In this document: one piece after another, positions 27,291 through 37,491 of the stretch
Layout of the letters: every line of letters starts with the position of its first letter
Numbering within the stretch: the stretch's first letter is position 1
Assembly (NCBI RefSeq): GCF_041860085.1
Contig: NZ_CP124747.1
Span: 186,001 to 250,000, forward strand
Direction: 5' to 3'
DNA: 64,000 nt
From: Schlesneria sp. DSM 10557
Lineage (GTDB): Bacteria; Planctomycetota; Planctomycetia; Planctomycetales; Planctomycetaceae
Program-made: the position numbers and the translations under genes
Notes under the pieces: generated by a model
The model's input: the letters and a program-made list of their open reading frames with translations, nothing else
Told to the model about the DNA's origin: nothing
The model's database searches: none

Positions 27291-28691
27291 ATGAGACTTG
27301 TCAGATCTCTTACTCTGGTTTTCGCAAGTCTGGTCGTTGGTCTCGTGTCTGCTGAAGAATCAGCGACCGATCACAAGCCCGTCAGTTTCTACCGGCAGGT
27401 GAGGCCCATTCTTCAGCGACAGTGTTCCGGGTGTCATCAGCCAGCGAAGCAGGGGGGCAACCTTCAGCTGGTCTCTTATGAGCTGCTGTTGAAAGGGGGC
27501 GAGAGCGGGCCGTCGATTGTTCCGGGGAAGCCCGAAGAGAGTGAAATAATTCGCCAGATCTCGGGTGACAAGCCGGAGATGCCTCTGAACAGTGAGCCGC
27601 TCGCCGCTGCCCAGATCGAGATTATTCGGAAATGGATTGCGCAGGGAGCCCGGGATGATACACCGGCGGTCGCACGGGACGAGGTTTCCGCGGAAGCTCC
27701 CCCGATCTATACGACGTCCCCTGTGATCACGGCGCTGGCGTACTCGCCGGACAGTTCACTCCTGGCGGTCTCGGGCTACCACGAAGTCCTTTTGCATAGC
27801 GCCGATGGCGCGACTCCCGTGGCGCGGCTTGTTGGCCGCTCTCCGAAAATTACATCGATTCAGTTTTCGCCCGACGGGACCAAATTGGCTGTTGCAGGCG
27901 GCGCACCGTCGTTGTTCGGTGAGATCCAGTTATGGGATGTGGCGACTCGAAAGCTGATTCGTTCGGACACCCTGGGCGTTGATACCGTCTACGGGCTCAG
28001 TTTCAGCGATGACGGGAAACTCTTGTCCTACGGTACTTTTGACAATCGCGTGCGGGCTCTCCAAGTGGAAGACGGCAAGCAGGTGATGTCGATGGATGCG
28101 CACTCGGATCTCGTCTTCGGGACGACGTTCTCGCTCAAGAACGACCACGTCATCAGTGTCAGCCGGGATATGTCGATGAAGCTCACGGAACTGAAGACGT
28201 CACAATTCATCGACAACATTACCAGCATCACCCCCGGCGCCTTGAAAGGGGGCTTGATGGCCGTCCAGCGACACCCGCGCGAAGAGCAGGTGCTGATTGG
28301 AGGGGCTGATGGTGAGCCGAAGCTGTACAAGATCTTCCGCACTCAGGCCCGGCAGATTGGCGATGACTTTAATCGGTTACGTAGTTACTCCCCCATGCCA
28401 GGGCGAATCTGCAGTTTGCAGTTTAACGCCAACGGGAGCCGGTTCGTCGCAGGGAGCAGTAACGCCACGGTGGGGGCGGCCCGGATCTACCGGACTGACA
28501 CGGAAAAAACGGAAGTCGAACTGAAGGGGCACAGCTCGGGCGTGTTTGCTGTGGCGTTCCGCCCTGACGGACTTCAGGTGGCGACCGGTGGACTGGATGG
28601 GCTGGTGCGGATCTTTAATGCGGAAACAGGTGACCTGGTCAGGGAACTGATTCCCGTCACAATCACTCCCAGCGTGGCCTCACAGCGCTGA
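27291..28691 (+). CDS. Cytochrome c domain fused to WD40 repeats
   Basis: 466 residues from the ATG at 27291 (GGAA 9 bases upstream); a TTG at 27267 is the alternative. Signal peptide LTLVFASLVVGLVSA, then a planctomycete-type cytochrome c domain with haem motif CSGCH at 45-49. From about 140 a beta-propeller with WD40-type repeats runs to the end (ITALAYSPDSSLLAVSG, ITSIQFSPDGTKLAVAGG, VFAVAFRPDGLQVATGGLDG). Exported. Family members are usually next to, or fused with, DUF1549/DUF1553 proteins, which are absent beside this copy. Likely co-transcribed with the following gene (22-base gap). Confidence 0.92.
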   Translation: MRLVRSLTLVFASLVVGLVSAEESATDHKPVSFYRQVRPILQRQCSGCHQPAKQGGNLQLVSYELLLKGGESGPSIVPGKPEESEIIRQISGDKPEMPLNSEPLAAAQIEIIRKWIAQGARDDTPAVARDEVSAEAPPIYTTSPVITALAYSPDSSLLAVSGYHEVLLHSADGATPVARLVGRSPKITSIQFSPDGTKLAVAGGAPSLFGEIQLWDVATRKLIRSDTLGVDTVYGLSFSDDGKLLSYGTFDNRVRALQVEDGKQVMSMDAHSDLVFGTTFSLKNDHVISVSRDMSMKLTELKTSQFIDNITSITPGALKGGLMAVQRHPREEQVLIGGADGEPKLYKIFRTQARQIGDDFNRLRSYSPMPGRICSLQFNANGSRFVAGSSNATVGAARIYRTDTEKTEVELKGHSSGVFAVAFRPDGLQVATGGLDGLVRIFNAETGDLVRELIPVTITPSVASQR

Positions 28692-28713
28692 AAAGTCCTG
28701 AAAGGATTTGACA

Positions 28714-29736
28714 GTGGAGTCGATTCTCTCGGTTTTGGGCTTTCTCTTTCCGGCCACCTCGGGAACGATCGGCCTGACACTCGCTCTTTGGGGTGGTTTT
28801 TCGGCTGACGCCTCCTTCGACGAAGTTGAAATGCTTGTCCCGGTCGCCCAAGAAGTGCGAATGGGGGTTGATTTTGACTTTAATCAAGTGGAGGTGGAAG
28901 CGGCAGCCGACTGGGATGCACAGAGCCACGGCCTTCTTCCTGACCTGCTTGAGGGCCTTGCCGAGGGACTTTTCAGCGGCTTGTTTGGCATAGATCCCGC
29001 AGCAGAAATTCTGGGATTATTTCTGGACAGAGACGATGCAGATCCTTTCGTCGATGAGATTCTCGGCGAGTATCAGCCGCTTCTATTCACGGAATTGAAC
29101 TTCGTGCGGATCGTTGCTTCCGACCTGACAGTCGCCGAAAGGAAAAATGTCCTTGTCGCCGCTCAGCGGGGGGTGAAAGAAGCGTATCTGGCTGCTTCCA
29201 GGCACCATGCCGGATTGCTGCAGACAACGGATGGCCTGGACAATGACTCATCCTATTCAACGAGCGCGTTGCGAGCAGGGTTGATCAGCAGTCTGAAAGC
29301 CGCCTTACCGGAAGACAAGTTTAGCCGCTACGTCCTCCTGTCGGAGTTTCATCAGTCACAACAGAAGCATGCGGCGATCCTTGACATCGTTTCCCGATTG
29401 GATGGTGAGCTCATTCTGACTCAGGCACAGAGGGAATGCTTGATCGATGAGCTCACTTCACATTGGAAGCCAAGTTGGGCGTGGCGATGGAACTTCTTAT
29501 GGATTGACGAAATCGCACCCATTCCCGATTCCATCATGCAAAAGTGTCTCACTGAGGCCCAGTTGGATGCCTGGGAATCGCTCGCCCACAACTTCTTTGA
29601 AGTTTCGGGAAACATGCTGGAATTTCCAGAGCGGGACGAATGGTGGACAGAGACGGATGCAGCGGACCAATCCGGTTCACCAGACCAATCTGAAGTGGAA
29701 CTCGATTCAAAGGGAGCGGGGTCGAATACCCCTTGA
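28714..29736 (+). CDS. Hypothetical protein downstream of cytochrome/WD40
   Basis: 340 residues from a GTG at 28714, chosen because AGGA lies 7 bases upstream; a TTG at 28708 is too close to it. The N-terminus is hydrophobic (ILSVLGFLFPATSGTIGLTLALWGGF) and could be a membrane anchor or signal. The rest is acidic and mostly helical, with Asp/Glu-rich patches (FLDRDDADPFVDEI) and a Ser/Asp-rich tail. I recognise no family. The short spacing suggests it works with, or is expressed with, the cytochrome/WD40 protein. Confidence 0.75.
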   Translation: MESILSVLGFLFPATSGTIGLTLALWGGFSADASFDEVEMLVPVAQEVRMGVDFDFNQVEVEAAADWDAQSHGLLPDLLEGLAEGLFSGLFGIDPAAEILGLFLDRDDADPFVDEILGEYQPLLFTELNFVRIVASDLTVAERKNVLVAAQRGVKEAYLAASRHHAGLLQTTDGLDNDSSYSTSALRAGLISSLKAALPEDKFSRYVLLSEFHQSQQKHAAILDIVSRLDGELILTQAQRECLIDELTSHWKPSWAWRWNFLWIDEIAPIPDSIMQKCLTEAQLDAWESLAHNFFEVSGNMLEFPERDEWWTETDAADQSGSPDQSEVELDSKGAGSNTP

Positions 29737-30011
29737 TGCGACGCCGGAAGTGCCTGACCCCAAGCGGGCGGTCGGCACTGTCTATCGGCGGATGGTGACT
29801 GGGAGCTCAACGGAGCTTCCACGTCTTCCGGGCAATACCGCTGCCCGTTTGAGAAATCAGGCTCGTCGGAAAGTCTGCTCACCCGTGGGACGAGCGAGTC
29901 TCACGGGAACGGACAACAAGGGGAAAAACGGCCAGCAAGCGGAAAACAGTCTCTTCCCGCCGCGAGCCGCGCGTGAGCCTTCTGGTATTATTTGGCGGGC
30001 ATCATGGGGCT

Positions 30012-30959
30012 TCAAGCGGACGTATCAAAAAGTGCATCGACGAACTGTTCTGGGTTGAACAGTTCAAGATCATCAATTTGTTCACCGACACCGACGTATT
30101 TGACGGGGATTCCCATCTGCTGGCGAATGGCAACGGTAACGCCCCCTTTGGCGGTTCCGTCGAGCTTAGCCAGTACGATTCCGGTGCAGTTGGCGGCTTC
30201 GCTGAAATGCTGTGCCTGATTCAAGCCATTCTGCCCGGTTGTGGCGTCGATGACTAAGAGACATTCATGTGGCGCACCGGGTATTTTCTTATCAATAACC
30301 CGGCGGATTTTTTCCAGTTCTTTCATCAGATTGATCTGATTGTGTAGGCGACCGGCGGTATCGATAATTAAGACATCGACGCCACTAGCAAGTGCCGCCT
30401 CGCATCCCGAGAAAGCCACGCTGGCGGGATCGGTGCCGCTGGGACGGGTCACAATTTCGCATCCCAGTCTCTGGCTCCACATCGTCAGTTGTTCCACCGC
30501 CGCTGCCCGGAACGTGTCGGCGGCAGCGAGCATGACTCGCTTGCCGCACGATGTCAGTAGCTTGGCGAGTTTCGCGATCGACGTCGTTTTCCCGGTTCCG
30601 TTCACACCCGTGACGAGAATCACGGTTGGCTTCGTATCTGCAAAACGAAGTGGCGAAAGGGGTTGCTCAGGGTCCCACTTCGTTCCATCGGTTCCCTTCA
30701 GCAGTGAAAGAATCGTTTCCTTGACGGTGCCCCAGAGTTCGTCCAGCACGACGGTGCGGCCGAGGTATTTCTTGCGGAGTTCGGCAACGATCAGTGCAGA
30801 AGCTGCGACCCCCATATCCGTTCGGATGAGCCGGCCTTCGAACTGTTCCAGTTTCGCTTCGTCGAGGATTTCGCCGGACCGGAAAATATCACGGACGTCC
30901 GTCAGCAGCAGTTGCTTGGTGCGCTGCAGCCCCTGCTTTAGCTTTTCAAAGAAACCCAT
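30012..30959 (-). CDS. ftsY: Signal recognition particle receptor FtsY
   Basis: 315 residues, comprising only the N and G domains; the long acidic N-terminal A region of E. coli FtsY is missing, as in many bacteria. GTPase motifs are intact: GVNGTGKTTSIAKLAKLL (G1), DTAGRLHNQ (G3), LAKLDGTAKGG (G4) and the terminal GVGEQIDDLELFNPEQFVDALF-type motif. It docks SRP-bound ribosomes at the membrane for co-translational insertion of membrane proteins. Divergent from typA. Confidence 0.97.
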   Translation of the reverse strand: MGFFEKLKQGLQRTKQLLLTDVRDIFRSGEILDEAKLEQFEGRLIRTDMGVAASALIVAELRKKYLGRTVVLDELWGTVKETILSLLKGTDGTKWDPEQPLSPLRFADTKPTVILVTGVNGTGKTTSIAKLAKLLTSCGKRVMLAAADTFRAAAVEQLTMWSQRLGCEIVTRPSGTDPASVAFSGCEAALASGVDVLIIDTAGRLHNQINLMKELEKIRRVIDKKIPGAPHECLLVIDATTGQNGLNQAQHFSEAANCTGIVLAKLDGTAKGGVTVAIRQQMGIPVKYVGVGEQIDDLELFNPEQFVDALFDTSA

Positions 30960-31275
30960 AATTTATACTTCTCACGTAGCCTGCCAATCTTCAACCTAAC
31001 CGGATCATAGGTTCGCGTATGGGGCAGGGTAAATCCAGTCAGACACTACCAGAAAGAGGATCAATCGGACTTCACGAGTTCATAGGCCGCTGATACAATC
31101 GCAACACTTCACTGCCAACTGAGCGCGCCAGCCCCGTTTGTGAAGAGCTGTGCCAGCCAGTCTGCCCTCTGCGAGTCTTCCGACGACGAAGTTTCTCCCT
31201 CACTGGCTGAATCAGTCGGCCTTTCCCCTGTTTTTTAGTTCGCTTCCTGCGTGGAAGCCCGGTTAACGAGTCGCC
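30960..31275. other. Divergent ftsY/typA promoter region
   Basis: 315 bases between two divergent housekeeping genes. No gene or convincing dyad; presumably holds both promoters. Confidence 0.5.
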
Positions 31276-33111
31276 ATGAAAACCCGACGGAATGACATTC
31301 GCAACATTGCAATTATTGCTCACGTCGATCACGGCAAAACGACACTGGTCGATTGCCTGATCAAAGCCAGCGGTCAGTTCCGCGAGTCGCAAGTCCAGCA
31401 GGACTGCATTCTGGATTCTAACGATCTCGAACGCGAACGCGGGATCACCATTCTCGCCAAAAATATCGCCCTGAACTACATGGGCACTAAAATCAACATT
31501 ATCGACACCCCGGGCCACGCGGATTTCGGCGGAGAAGTCGAACGCGTGCTGCAGATGGCAGACGGGTGTCTGGTGCTGGTTGATGCTTTCGAAGGCCCCC
31601 GTCCACAGACCCGATTCGTGCTTCAGAAGGCACTGGAAGTCGGCCTGCAGCCAATCGTTGTTGTCAATAAGATCGATCGTTCCGATGCCCGCCCCAATGA
31701 CGTGTTGTCCGAAACATTCGACCTGTTCGTCGAACTCGGGGCCGATGACGCGACGCTCGATTTTCCTTACATTTTCGCAAGCGGCCGTGCAGGTTTCGCA
31801 ACCCACGATCCGAAAGTCTACGGCGACACGATTCAGCCGCTGCTTGACATGATCATCGAAAAAGTGCCAGGGCCCGTCACGAATGTGGACGGGCCCTTCC
31901 AGATGATGGTGACTTCGCTGGCCTATTCCGAATTCGTTGGCCGTATCGCGACCGGTCGTATTGTCGGTGGATCGATCAAGCCAGGCCAGAAAGTCGTCTT
32001 GCTCAAGGCCGACGGTTCCAAGGTGGCTGATCAGGTTGTGACGGTCGAGGTCTTCGACAAACTGGGACGAGCCACCGTCGAAGAAGCCACGGCCGGGGAT
32101 ATCGTCGCCCTGACCGGTCTCAAAAATCCTGAGATTGGTGATACCGTCGCCTGCCCGCTCAATCCGATCCCGCTGCCAAGAATCAGCGTGGACGAGCCCA
32201 CATTGTCGATGCTGTTCACGATCAATTCCTCGCCGCTTGCCGGAAAAGAAGGGGGGGGCAAGTTTCTCACCAGCCGCCACATCCGTGCCCGGCTGATGCG
32301 AGAACTGGAATCGAACGTCGCACTTCGCGTAGAAGAATTTGGCGACAAGGACGCTTTTAAGGTTTCGGGCCGCGGCGTGCTGCATCTGTCGATTCTCGTT
32401 GAAACCATGCGACGTGAAGGATACGAACTGTCTGTCGGCAAGCCGACCGTCATTCGCAAAGAAGTCGATGGCAAGATGTGCGAGCCATTCGAAATTCTCG
32501 TCATTGATGTCCCCACGGAATTTGTGGGTCCTGTCATGGAAATCTGTGGCAATCGCCGCGGTGAACTGATTGAAATGTCGGGCAACGATGCCGGTTCAAC
32601 GCATCTCGAATTCTCAATCCCTTCACGTGGTCTGATCGGAATTCGAACCCGAATGCTGAACGCCACCAAGGGTGAAGCTGTGATTCACCACCGCTTCGAG
32701 CAGTACAAGCCGGTCGAAGGAACACTGCCCCATCGTCAGAACGGTGTGCTGGTATCGCAGGAACGAGGCAAGGCCGTCGGCTTCGCTTTGTTCAAGCTGC
32801 AGGAACGAGCGGAAATGTTTGTCGCACCGGGCGACGAAGTCTATGAAGGGATGATCGTGGGTGAGAACTCACGCGATAACGACATGGTCGTGAATCCCAT
32901 CAAGGAAAAGCAGCTCACCAATATGCGGGCTTCAGGATCCGACGAAAACATCTCTCTGAAGCCACCACGACGATTGTCTCTCGAAGCGGCGCTGGAATAT
33001 ATCGAAGATGACGAATATGTCGAAGTAACGCCGCAGGTTGTTCGTCTCCGTAAGATCCGGCTGACGGAACAGGAACGCAAACGCGAAGTTCGCAGTTCTT
33101 CAAACGTCTGA
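31276..33111 (+). CDS. typA: Ribosome-associated GTPase TypA/BipA
   Basis: 611 residues, full length for the family. GTPase motifs: [10 protein letters not shown] (G1), ERERGITI (G2), [15 protein letters not shown] (G3) and VNKIDR (G4). EF-G-like domains and the BipA-specific C-terminal domain follow, with [20 protein letters not shown] typical of TypA. It binds ribosomes and supports assembly and stress adaptation. A strong hairpin lies 30 bases after the stop. Confidence 0.97.
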   Translation: MKTRRNDIRNIAIIAHVDHGKTTLVDCLIKASGQFRESQVQQDCILDSNDLERERGITILAKNIALNYMGTKINIIDTPGHADFGGEVERVLQMADGCLVLVDAFEGPRPQTRFVLQKALEVGLQPIVVVNKIDRSDARPNDVLSETFDLFVELGADDATLDFPYIFASGRAGFATHDPKVYGDTIQPLLDMIIEKVPGPVTNVDGPFQMMVTSLAYSEFVGRIATGRIVGGSIKPGQKVVLLKADGSKVADQVVTVEVFDKLGRATVEEATAGDIVALTGLKNPEIGDTVACPLNPIPLPRISVDEPTLSMLFTINSSPLAGKEGGGKFLTSRHIRARLMRELESNVALRVEEFGDKDAFKVSGRGVLHLSILVETMRREGYELSVGKPTVIRKEVDGKMCEPFEILVIDVPTEFVGPVMEICGNRRGELIEMSGNDAGSTHLEFSIPSRGLIGIRTRMLNATKGEAVIHHRFEQYKPVEGTLPHRQNGVLVSQERGKAVGFALFKLQERAEMFVAPGDEVYEGMIVGENSRDNDMVVNPIKEKQLTNMRASGSDENISLKPPRRLSLEAALEYIEDDEYVEVTPQVVRLRKIRLTEQERKREVRSSSNV

Positions 33112-33140
33112 TCCCTGCCAGGTAACGTGTCCACCAGCGT

Positions 33141-33170
33141 CGCCTCGTCGAATTCCAGTTCGATGAGGCG
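33141..33170 (+). terminator. Hairpin after typA
   Basis: CGCCTCGTCGAA (33141-33152) and TTCGATGAGGCG (33159-33170) form a 12-pair stem with one G-T pair and a 6-base loop, beginning 30 bases after the typA stop. It is followed by ATGCTCTTTC, a modest U-rich run. Probable intrinsic terminator. Confidence 0.65.
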
Positions 33171-33503
33171 ATGCTCTTTCATGGGTGTGCCAAAAACGCA
33201 GCCACGATTTCGGTCCTTTGGTCCCCAGGTCGGACTGGGGTGCCGAGATCAAACGAGGCTGCCTGATCCCGAAAACCGTCACAATCGATAGGATGTTCCT
33301 CACATTTTCCCCTTCGGTAATCCTCAACATGGATGACGGGGATTTGTCAGATCAGTTTTACCGGACGGAGGGCTTCCATTCCTCCAGCGGGGTCGTAAAC
33401 TCAATGAAGGGATGGATTGCATCGAAATGACTGGGACTTCTGGTCGATGTAAGACTCGTGGAGCTGTCAGAGATTGATCACATCGACGTTCGGGTAATTC
33501 ATT
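33171..33503. other. Intergenic gap before PP2C gene
   Basis: About 330 bases with no gene. It holds a small hairpin CCCCAG-GTCGGA-CTGGGG near 33223-33240 whose meaning is unclear. Presumably the PP2C promoter. Confidence 0.5.
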
Positions 33504-34241
33504 ATGAAGTTGCGAGTGGGTTGGCTGAGTGTCGTCGGCAAACGCGACAATAATGAAGACGCGTGCTACGTAGACCCCCGTAACCGATTCTTCCTGGTCG
33601 CGGACGGGATGGGAGGCCAATCAGCGGGCGAACGGGCTAGCGGGCTGGCGATGGAACTCGTTCCCCGGAAGCTGCAACTGATCGACTTTGAAAAATCCAC
33701 GCCAGAAGCCGCAATCAAGATCATCGATGAAGCGATTACGCAGGCCAACTACGAAATCATGGCCCTGGGCGAACTCGATCCCAAACTGAAAAACATGGGG
33801 ACCACGATTACGTTCATCGTGCACGTCGCCGGAACGATGTTCGTGGGGGGCGTGGGAGACAGTCGGGTTTACCTGCTGCGGGGCGATAAATTGCAGCAGC
33901 TTACGACCGACCACTCGTTGACCCAGGCGCTGATCGAAGCCGGTACGTTGACTCCGGAAGAGGCAGTGAATCACCGCTATAAGAACGTCCTTTACCGTTA
34001 TCTCGGTTGCAAAGAAGGGGGCGCCGGCACGAATCCGAAGCAGGTTCGCCCACAGGCCGGAGATCGGTTTCTGATCTGTTCTGACGGGGTCACCGGGGGC
34101 GCCGATGATTCGACTCTGTGCGAAGTTCTGGCACGAGGGACCGATCCTCAGAAAACTGCGGAAGCCGTTGTTCAGGCGGCAACCGACGGTGGATCGAAGG
34201 ACAATATTACCGGTGTTGTGTTGTTCGTCGACCAGGTGTAG
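33504..34241 (+). CDS. PP2C-family Ser/Thr protein phosphatase
   Basis: 245 residues, a complete bacterial PP2C (Stp/PrpC type). Metal-binding motifs are intact: [11 protein letters not shown] near the N-terminus, [44 protein letters not shown] and [14 protein letters not shown]. It should dephosphorylate targets of Hanks-type kinases, which are abundant in planctomycetes; no kinase is adjacent. Soluble, no membrane segment. Confidence 0.95.
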   Translation: MKLRVGWLSVVGKRDNNEDACYVDPRNRFFLVADGMGGQSAGERASGLAMELVPRKLQLIDFEKSTPEAAIKIIDEAITQANYEIMALGELDPKLKNMGTTITFIVHVAGTMFVGGVGDSRVYLLRGDKLQQLTTDHSLTQALIEAGTLTPEEAVNHRYKNVLYRYLGCKEGGAGTNPKQVRPQAGDRFLICSDGVTGGADDSTLCEVLARGTDPQKTAEAVVQAATDGGSKDNITGVVLFVDQV

Positions 34242-34325
34242 TTCTTCCTGAACACATCGCTCTCGCATCGGCGAACAGTCACTTGCCGGCGCATCGACCC
34301 GCTTTCATTGCAGTAAATTCTTCTG

Positions 34326-35759
34326 TCACTTCGACTTGGAAGTCAGCTTGATGTCGAGAGGCGCGGCCTGATGCCCCTCGGTCACGTCTCGCGTCTGCTG
34401 TGCCGATTCTGACCACTCCAAAGGAATGACGCTTTTTCCTTTACTGCCGACGTGGGTGATCCAGACACGCGACTTGCCGACCGCCACCCCTTCAATCCGA
34501 TCTGCAGGGACGTACATCATGCGGAATTCACCCCGCTCGTCCGCAGTCCCCACAGAAGTCCGAATCCGTTCTTTCTTTGAACCTGCCATTTCCGTTTCAA
34601 GTGGCGCAAAGTAGATGGTGGCCCCCTGAAGCGGTTTACCGTCGAGGGTAATCGAACCTCGAACGTAACCCAGTTTGGGTAGTCTCAACTGACTTCCGAA
34701 CATTCGGTCCGCACCGAAATAGATTGCGTAGGTGAGTACAATTCCACCGACCAGGACTCCCAGTCCCTGAAAACCAAACTCCCGGAACAGCATGAAGAAG
34801 TCGAATCTTTGCTTTGCATCGGCATCGCGCTGGGCCGCTTCGGCGGTGTGATTCTCTTTAATTGCCTTCTTCATCATCCGGGCCGCAGTTGCCAGATCGA
34901 CTTTTTCGGTGGCGGGCCGCGGTGTGTGGGGTGCTGGTGTCACTCGATTATGTGTGCGGTGCACCGTGGGCGAACGGAAGGTGTCATCGGAATCCCCCGG
35001 CAGCGCAATGTCGTCTCCCCGGCTGTCACGTTTGGTTGCAGGCGCTGGTCTGTCGTCGTCAATTTTGGCGACGCTGGGTCGTTCGGTCGGAGTTTCCGGG
35101 AGAGTCTTCGTGGGGGGAACTGGTGTGTTGGAGGGAGGAGAGTTATTCAGAAAACTAAACGGGTCGAAATTTGACGGAATCGGTTTGGGGCGTGTCGTGA
35201 CAGGAGTTTCAGTGACCTTGAATTCACAGGGGCGCGGCGAGCTGGTCGTCGTGTGAGTCGCGTGAGCAACGAGTTCGGATTCACCGGTGGGAAGTAGCGT
35301 GAGCATCATGACCGGAGGGCATTCCAGGTCAGCGAGTTCCCAGTCGACGACAGTGGCCGTGGACGTCAGGTGAACTGTGTCGGAGGATGCCGAGGTCTCG
35401 CTGGCGAACTCGCTCAGATCCGGCACGTCGCTCGATTTCCTGCCGTCAGCCCCTTCCGGGGCTTCCGACGCGCTGTGCATCTGGTGATCGGCAGAGTCCT
35501 GCCCATTCAGATTCTGTGGCGTTTCGTGAGCCGTCTGGGAGGCTTGAAGTTCACCGGGAGCAGAAGTGGTTAAACCACTTGTCGGGGTCACTGATTCCGT
35601 TCGTGTACTGCCGGGGTCGACCAGGTTGGGGGGGGAATGGTTATTGTCTGGTACAACAAACGGGTGCTTGCATTTCGGACAATGCGCGGACGAGCCAGCG
35701 AGTTCGTCCTTGATTTTCAGCACCGACTCGCAGTGCTCACACTTCAGGTGAATGGTCAT
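34326..35759 (-). CDS. Zinc-ribbon membrane protein with transthyretin-like domain
   Basis: 477 residues. An N-terminal zinc ribbon has Cys at 7, 10, 27 and 30 (CEHC, CPKC). A long Ser/Thr/Pro-rich, low-order linker runs to about 320. One membrane helix follows (GLGVLVGGIVLTYAIYFGA, about 340-360), then a C-terminal beta domain starting VRGSITLDGKPLQGATIYF, typical of planctomycete carboxypeptidase-regulatory/transthyretin-like proteins. The layout predicts a cytoplasmic ribbon and an outside beta domain. Function unknown. Downstream of the DUF1559 gene on the same strand (213-base gap). Confidence 0.85.
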   Translation of the reverse strand: MTIHLKCEHCESVLKIKDELAGSSAHCPKCKHPFVVPDNNHSPPNLVDPGSTRTESVTPTSGLTTSAPGELQASQTAHETPQNLNGQDSADHQMHSASEAPEGADGRKSSDVPDLSEFASETSASSDTVHLTSTATVVDWELADLECPPVMMLTLLPTGESELVAHATHTTTSSPRPCEFKVTETPVTTRPKPIPSNFDPFSFLNNSPPSNTPVPPTKTLPETPTERPSVAKIDDDRPAPATKRDSRGDDIALPGDSDDTFRSPTVHRTHNRVTPAPHTPRPATEKVDLATAARMMKKAIKENHTAEAAQRDADAKQRFDFFMLFREFGFQGLGVLVGGIVLTYAIYFGADRMFGSQLRLPKLGYVRGSITLDGKPLQGATIYFAPLETEMAGSKKERIRTSVGTADERGEFRMMYVPADRIEGVAVGKSRVWITHVGSKGKSVIPLEWSESAQQTRDVTEGHQAAPLDIKLTSKSK

Positions 35760-35972
35760 AGCGCTCGCTTTCGCAGATCGATCGTGGAGACGATACGCAG
35801 ACGGATTGACAACCGCCCCCGCTTAGGAGGTCATCGAAAATCACCCGGCGCGGCAGTCCTGCAGGGGACAAGGGGGCGCGGTGATTGTGGACGCGACGAG
35901 TTGCCGAGCTCCGGGGATTCGGCGAGGGCCTTACGACTCGTCGCGATGAGAGAAGAGACGCCGATTCTCGGG

Positions 35973-37067
35973 TCAGAATGGGATATTTACCGGGGCTCCC
36001 TGGCTCATATTTCCCAGGTTCTGCCATGTCCGCAGGTCGATATTAATCCCCACCATTTTGACACTGCCGTCGGCGAGCAGAACCTGTACGACTTGATCGT
36101 GGGCGCTGTCGGCTTCGTCGTACCACAGTCCACTGTGGGGGGCAATGCGGTTGCTGTAGAGAGTGGCGGGACCACCCCAGATCCAGCCGTCGCTGCTGCG
36201 CAGGTTCGGCGGTCCAATATTGGAGAACAGCCGACGCTCTGAGACCATGATCACGTTTGATGTCCCGTCCGTGACGTCCCTGAATGCCACGGCCGAATTG
36301 ACACCGAAGATGCCGATATTTGATTGAAACTGCGTGAACAGTGACGTGGAAACGTTCTGACCGTTTACGACACCTACCGTCACAGTAGCGCCGAGTTGTT
36401 GTGGCAAGAGCCAATAGGTCTGTCGATCGGTGGAGTCTGTTGCGTCCTCATGGAACGTGATGCCCGATCCTGTGCAACCCGCGTAGTCATTTCCCCCTTG
36501 ACTCCAGGTGATCCCCGGGGTGGGAGCCGCCGTATCAATCCTGTCGCAGGCGGAATAGGCCGCGGTTGCCTGCATCTGGCTCCTGCGGCTGGGGCAGTAG
36601 AAAACAGCGATCTCGGTTCGTGGCGGATAGATCAGGGCCAGATCCTGAGTCTGGAAACCGAATTCCCCATTCGTCCGAACGTTGTCCCCAAAGAAGTAAC
36701 TGTTGTAGAGAGGGGCCTGGTCGATATTGGGAAGAATGTGCAACATCCAACTGGTGCCATGCAGGCCAAGATTGTTGGTGTTACGAGGTTGATACGTCCG
36801 TGCTTCAGCCGGATTCGCGTATCGCCCGACGTTGTCAGTCAGGAATGTATTGTTGATCTGGCCTGGCGGCAAGACTCGATGCACGTCGTGGTAATTGTGC
36901 AATGCCAGGCCGATCTGCTTCAGATTGTTCTGGCATTGGGCACGCCGTGCCGCCTCGCGCGCCTTCTGCACGGCAGGCAACAGCAGAGCGACCAGCATTG
37001 CGATAATCGCAATGACGACCAGAAGTTCAATAAGTGTGAAACCCTTTCTGCGCTGTCGAGTTGGCAT
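35973..37067 (-). CDS. DUF1559 protein with prepilin-type N-terminus
   Basis: 364 residues; GGAG lies 8 bases upstream of the [23 protein letters not shown] is a type IV prepilin/pseudopilin cleavage and helix motif, followed by [20 protein letters not shown] and [13 protein letters not shown], the DUF1559 hallmark. The C-terminal part contains the family's [13 protein letters not shown] motif and ends with [14 protein letters not shown]. Members occur in dozens of copies per planctomycete genome and are probably exported pseudopilin-like surface proteins; their role is unknown. Confidence 0.96.
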   Translation of the reverse strand: MPTRQRRKGFTLIELLVVIAIIAMLVALLLPAVQKAREAARRAQCQNNLKQIGLALHNYHDVHRVLPPGQINNTFLTDNVGRYANPAEARTYQPRNTNNLGLHGTSWMLHILPNIDQAPLYNSYFFGDNVRTNGEFGFQTQDLALIYPPRTEIAVFYCPSRRSQMQATAAYSACDRIDTAAPTPGITWSQGGNDYAGCTGSGITFHEDATDSTDRQTYWLLPQQLGATVTVGVVNGQNVSTSLFTQFQSNIGIFGVNSAVAFRDVTDGTSNVIMVSERRLFSNIGPPNLRSSDGWIWGGPATLYSNRIAPHSGLWYDEADSAHDQVVQVLLADGSVKMVGINIDLRTWQNLGNMSQGAPVNIPF

Positions 37068-37491
37068 GACGATCTCCGTGTTGAGTAAGTAAAACGAACA
37101 AGGGATAAAACCTTCGACTGATGGATGGTGATGCGATGTGGACGAAGCTCGTCATAGCGAGATTCGACAGGGGTTCATGACTGTACAAACCGTGGCTAGC
37201 TCATTTCAGATTCCTCGATTCTCATCTTGTTAACCCGGGAACTGCGACGCTATCGAAATTGTTCCGGTACGGTGAACAACCGCTGGGAATGAATGTACAC
37301 TCATCGTCGTAGGAAAATTGTTGGATAGTCAAGCAGTTTCTTTGAAGTCGCGTTTGGGCTGAGCAGGAATTCGCTGTGAATTTCACTTTTGTCGAGCGAT
37401 CGATATCCTGATCGCCGTGTAACGGCCCCATGGCGCGGGCCGAATTGAGACTGAAGCAGAATTTCAATTTGAATCTGGGGAGCCGACTCGT
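37068..37491. other. Divergent intergenic region, no gene
   Basis: About 420 bases between the divergent DUF1559 and sugar kinase genes. No coding sequence or clear operator found; presumably holds both promoters. Confidence 0.5.

Noticed and set aside
31072..32385. Long minus-strand open frame opposite typA
   Set aside because: It is antisense to a highly conserved GTPase gene, has no start signal, and encodes no recognisable protein; it is a codon-usage shadow.
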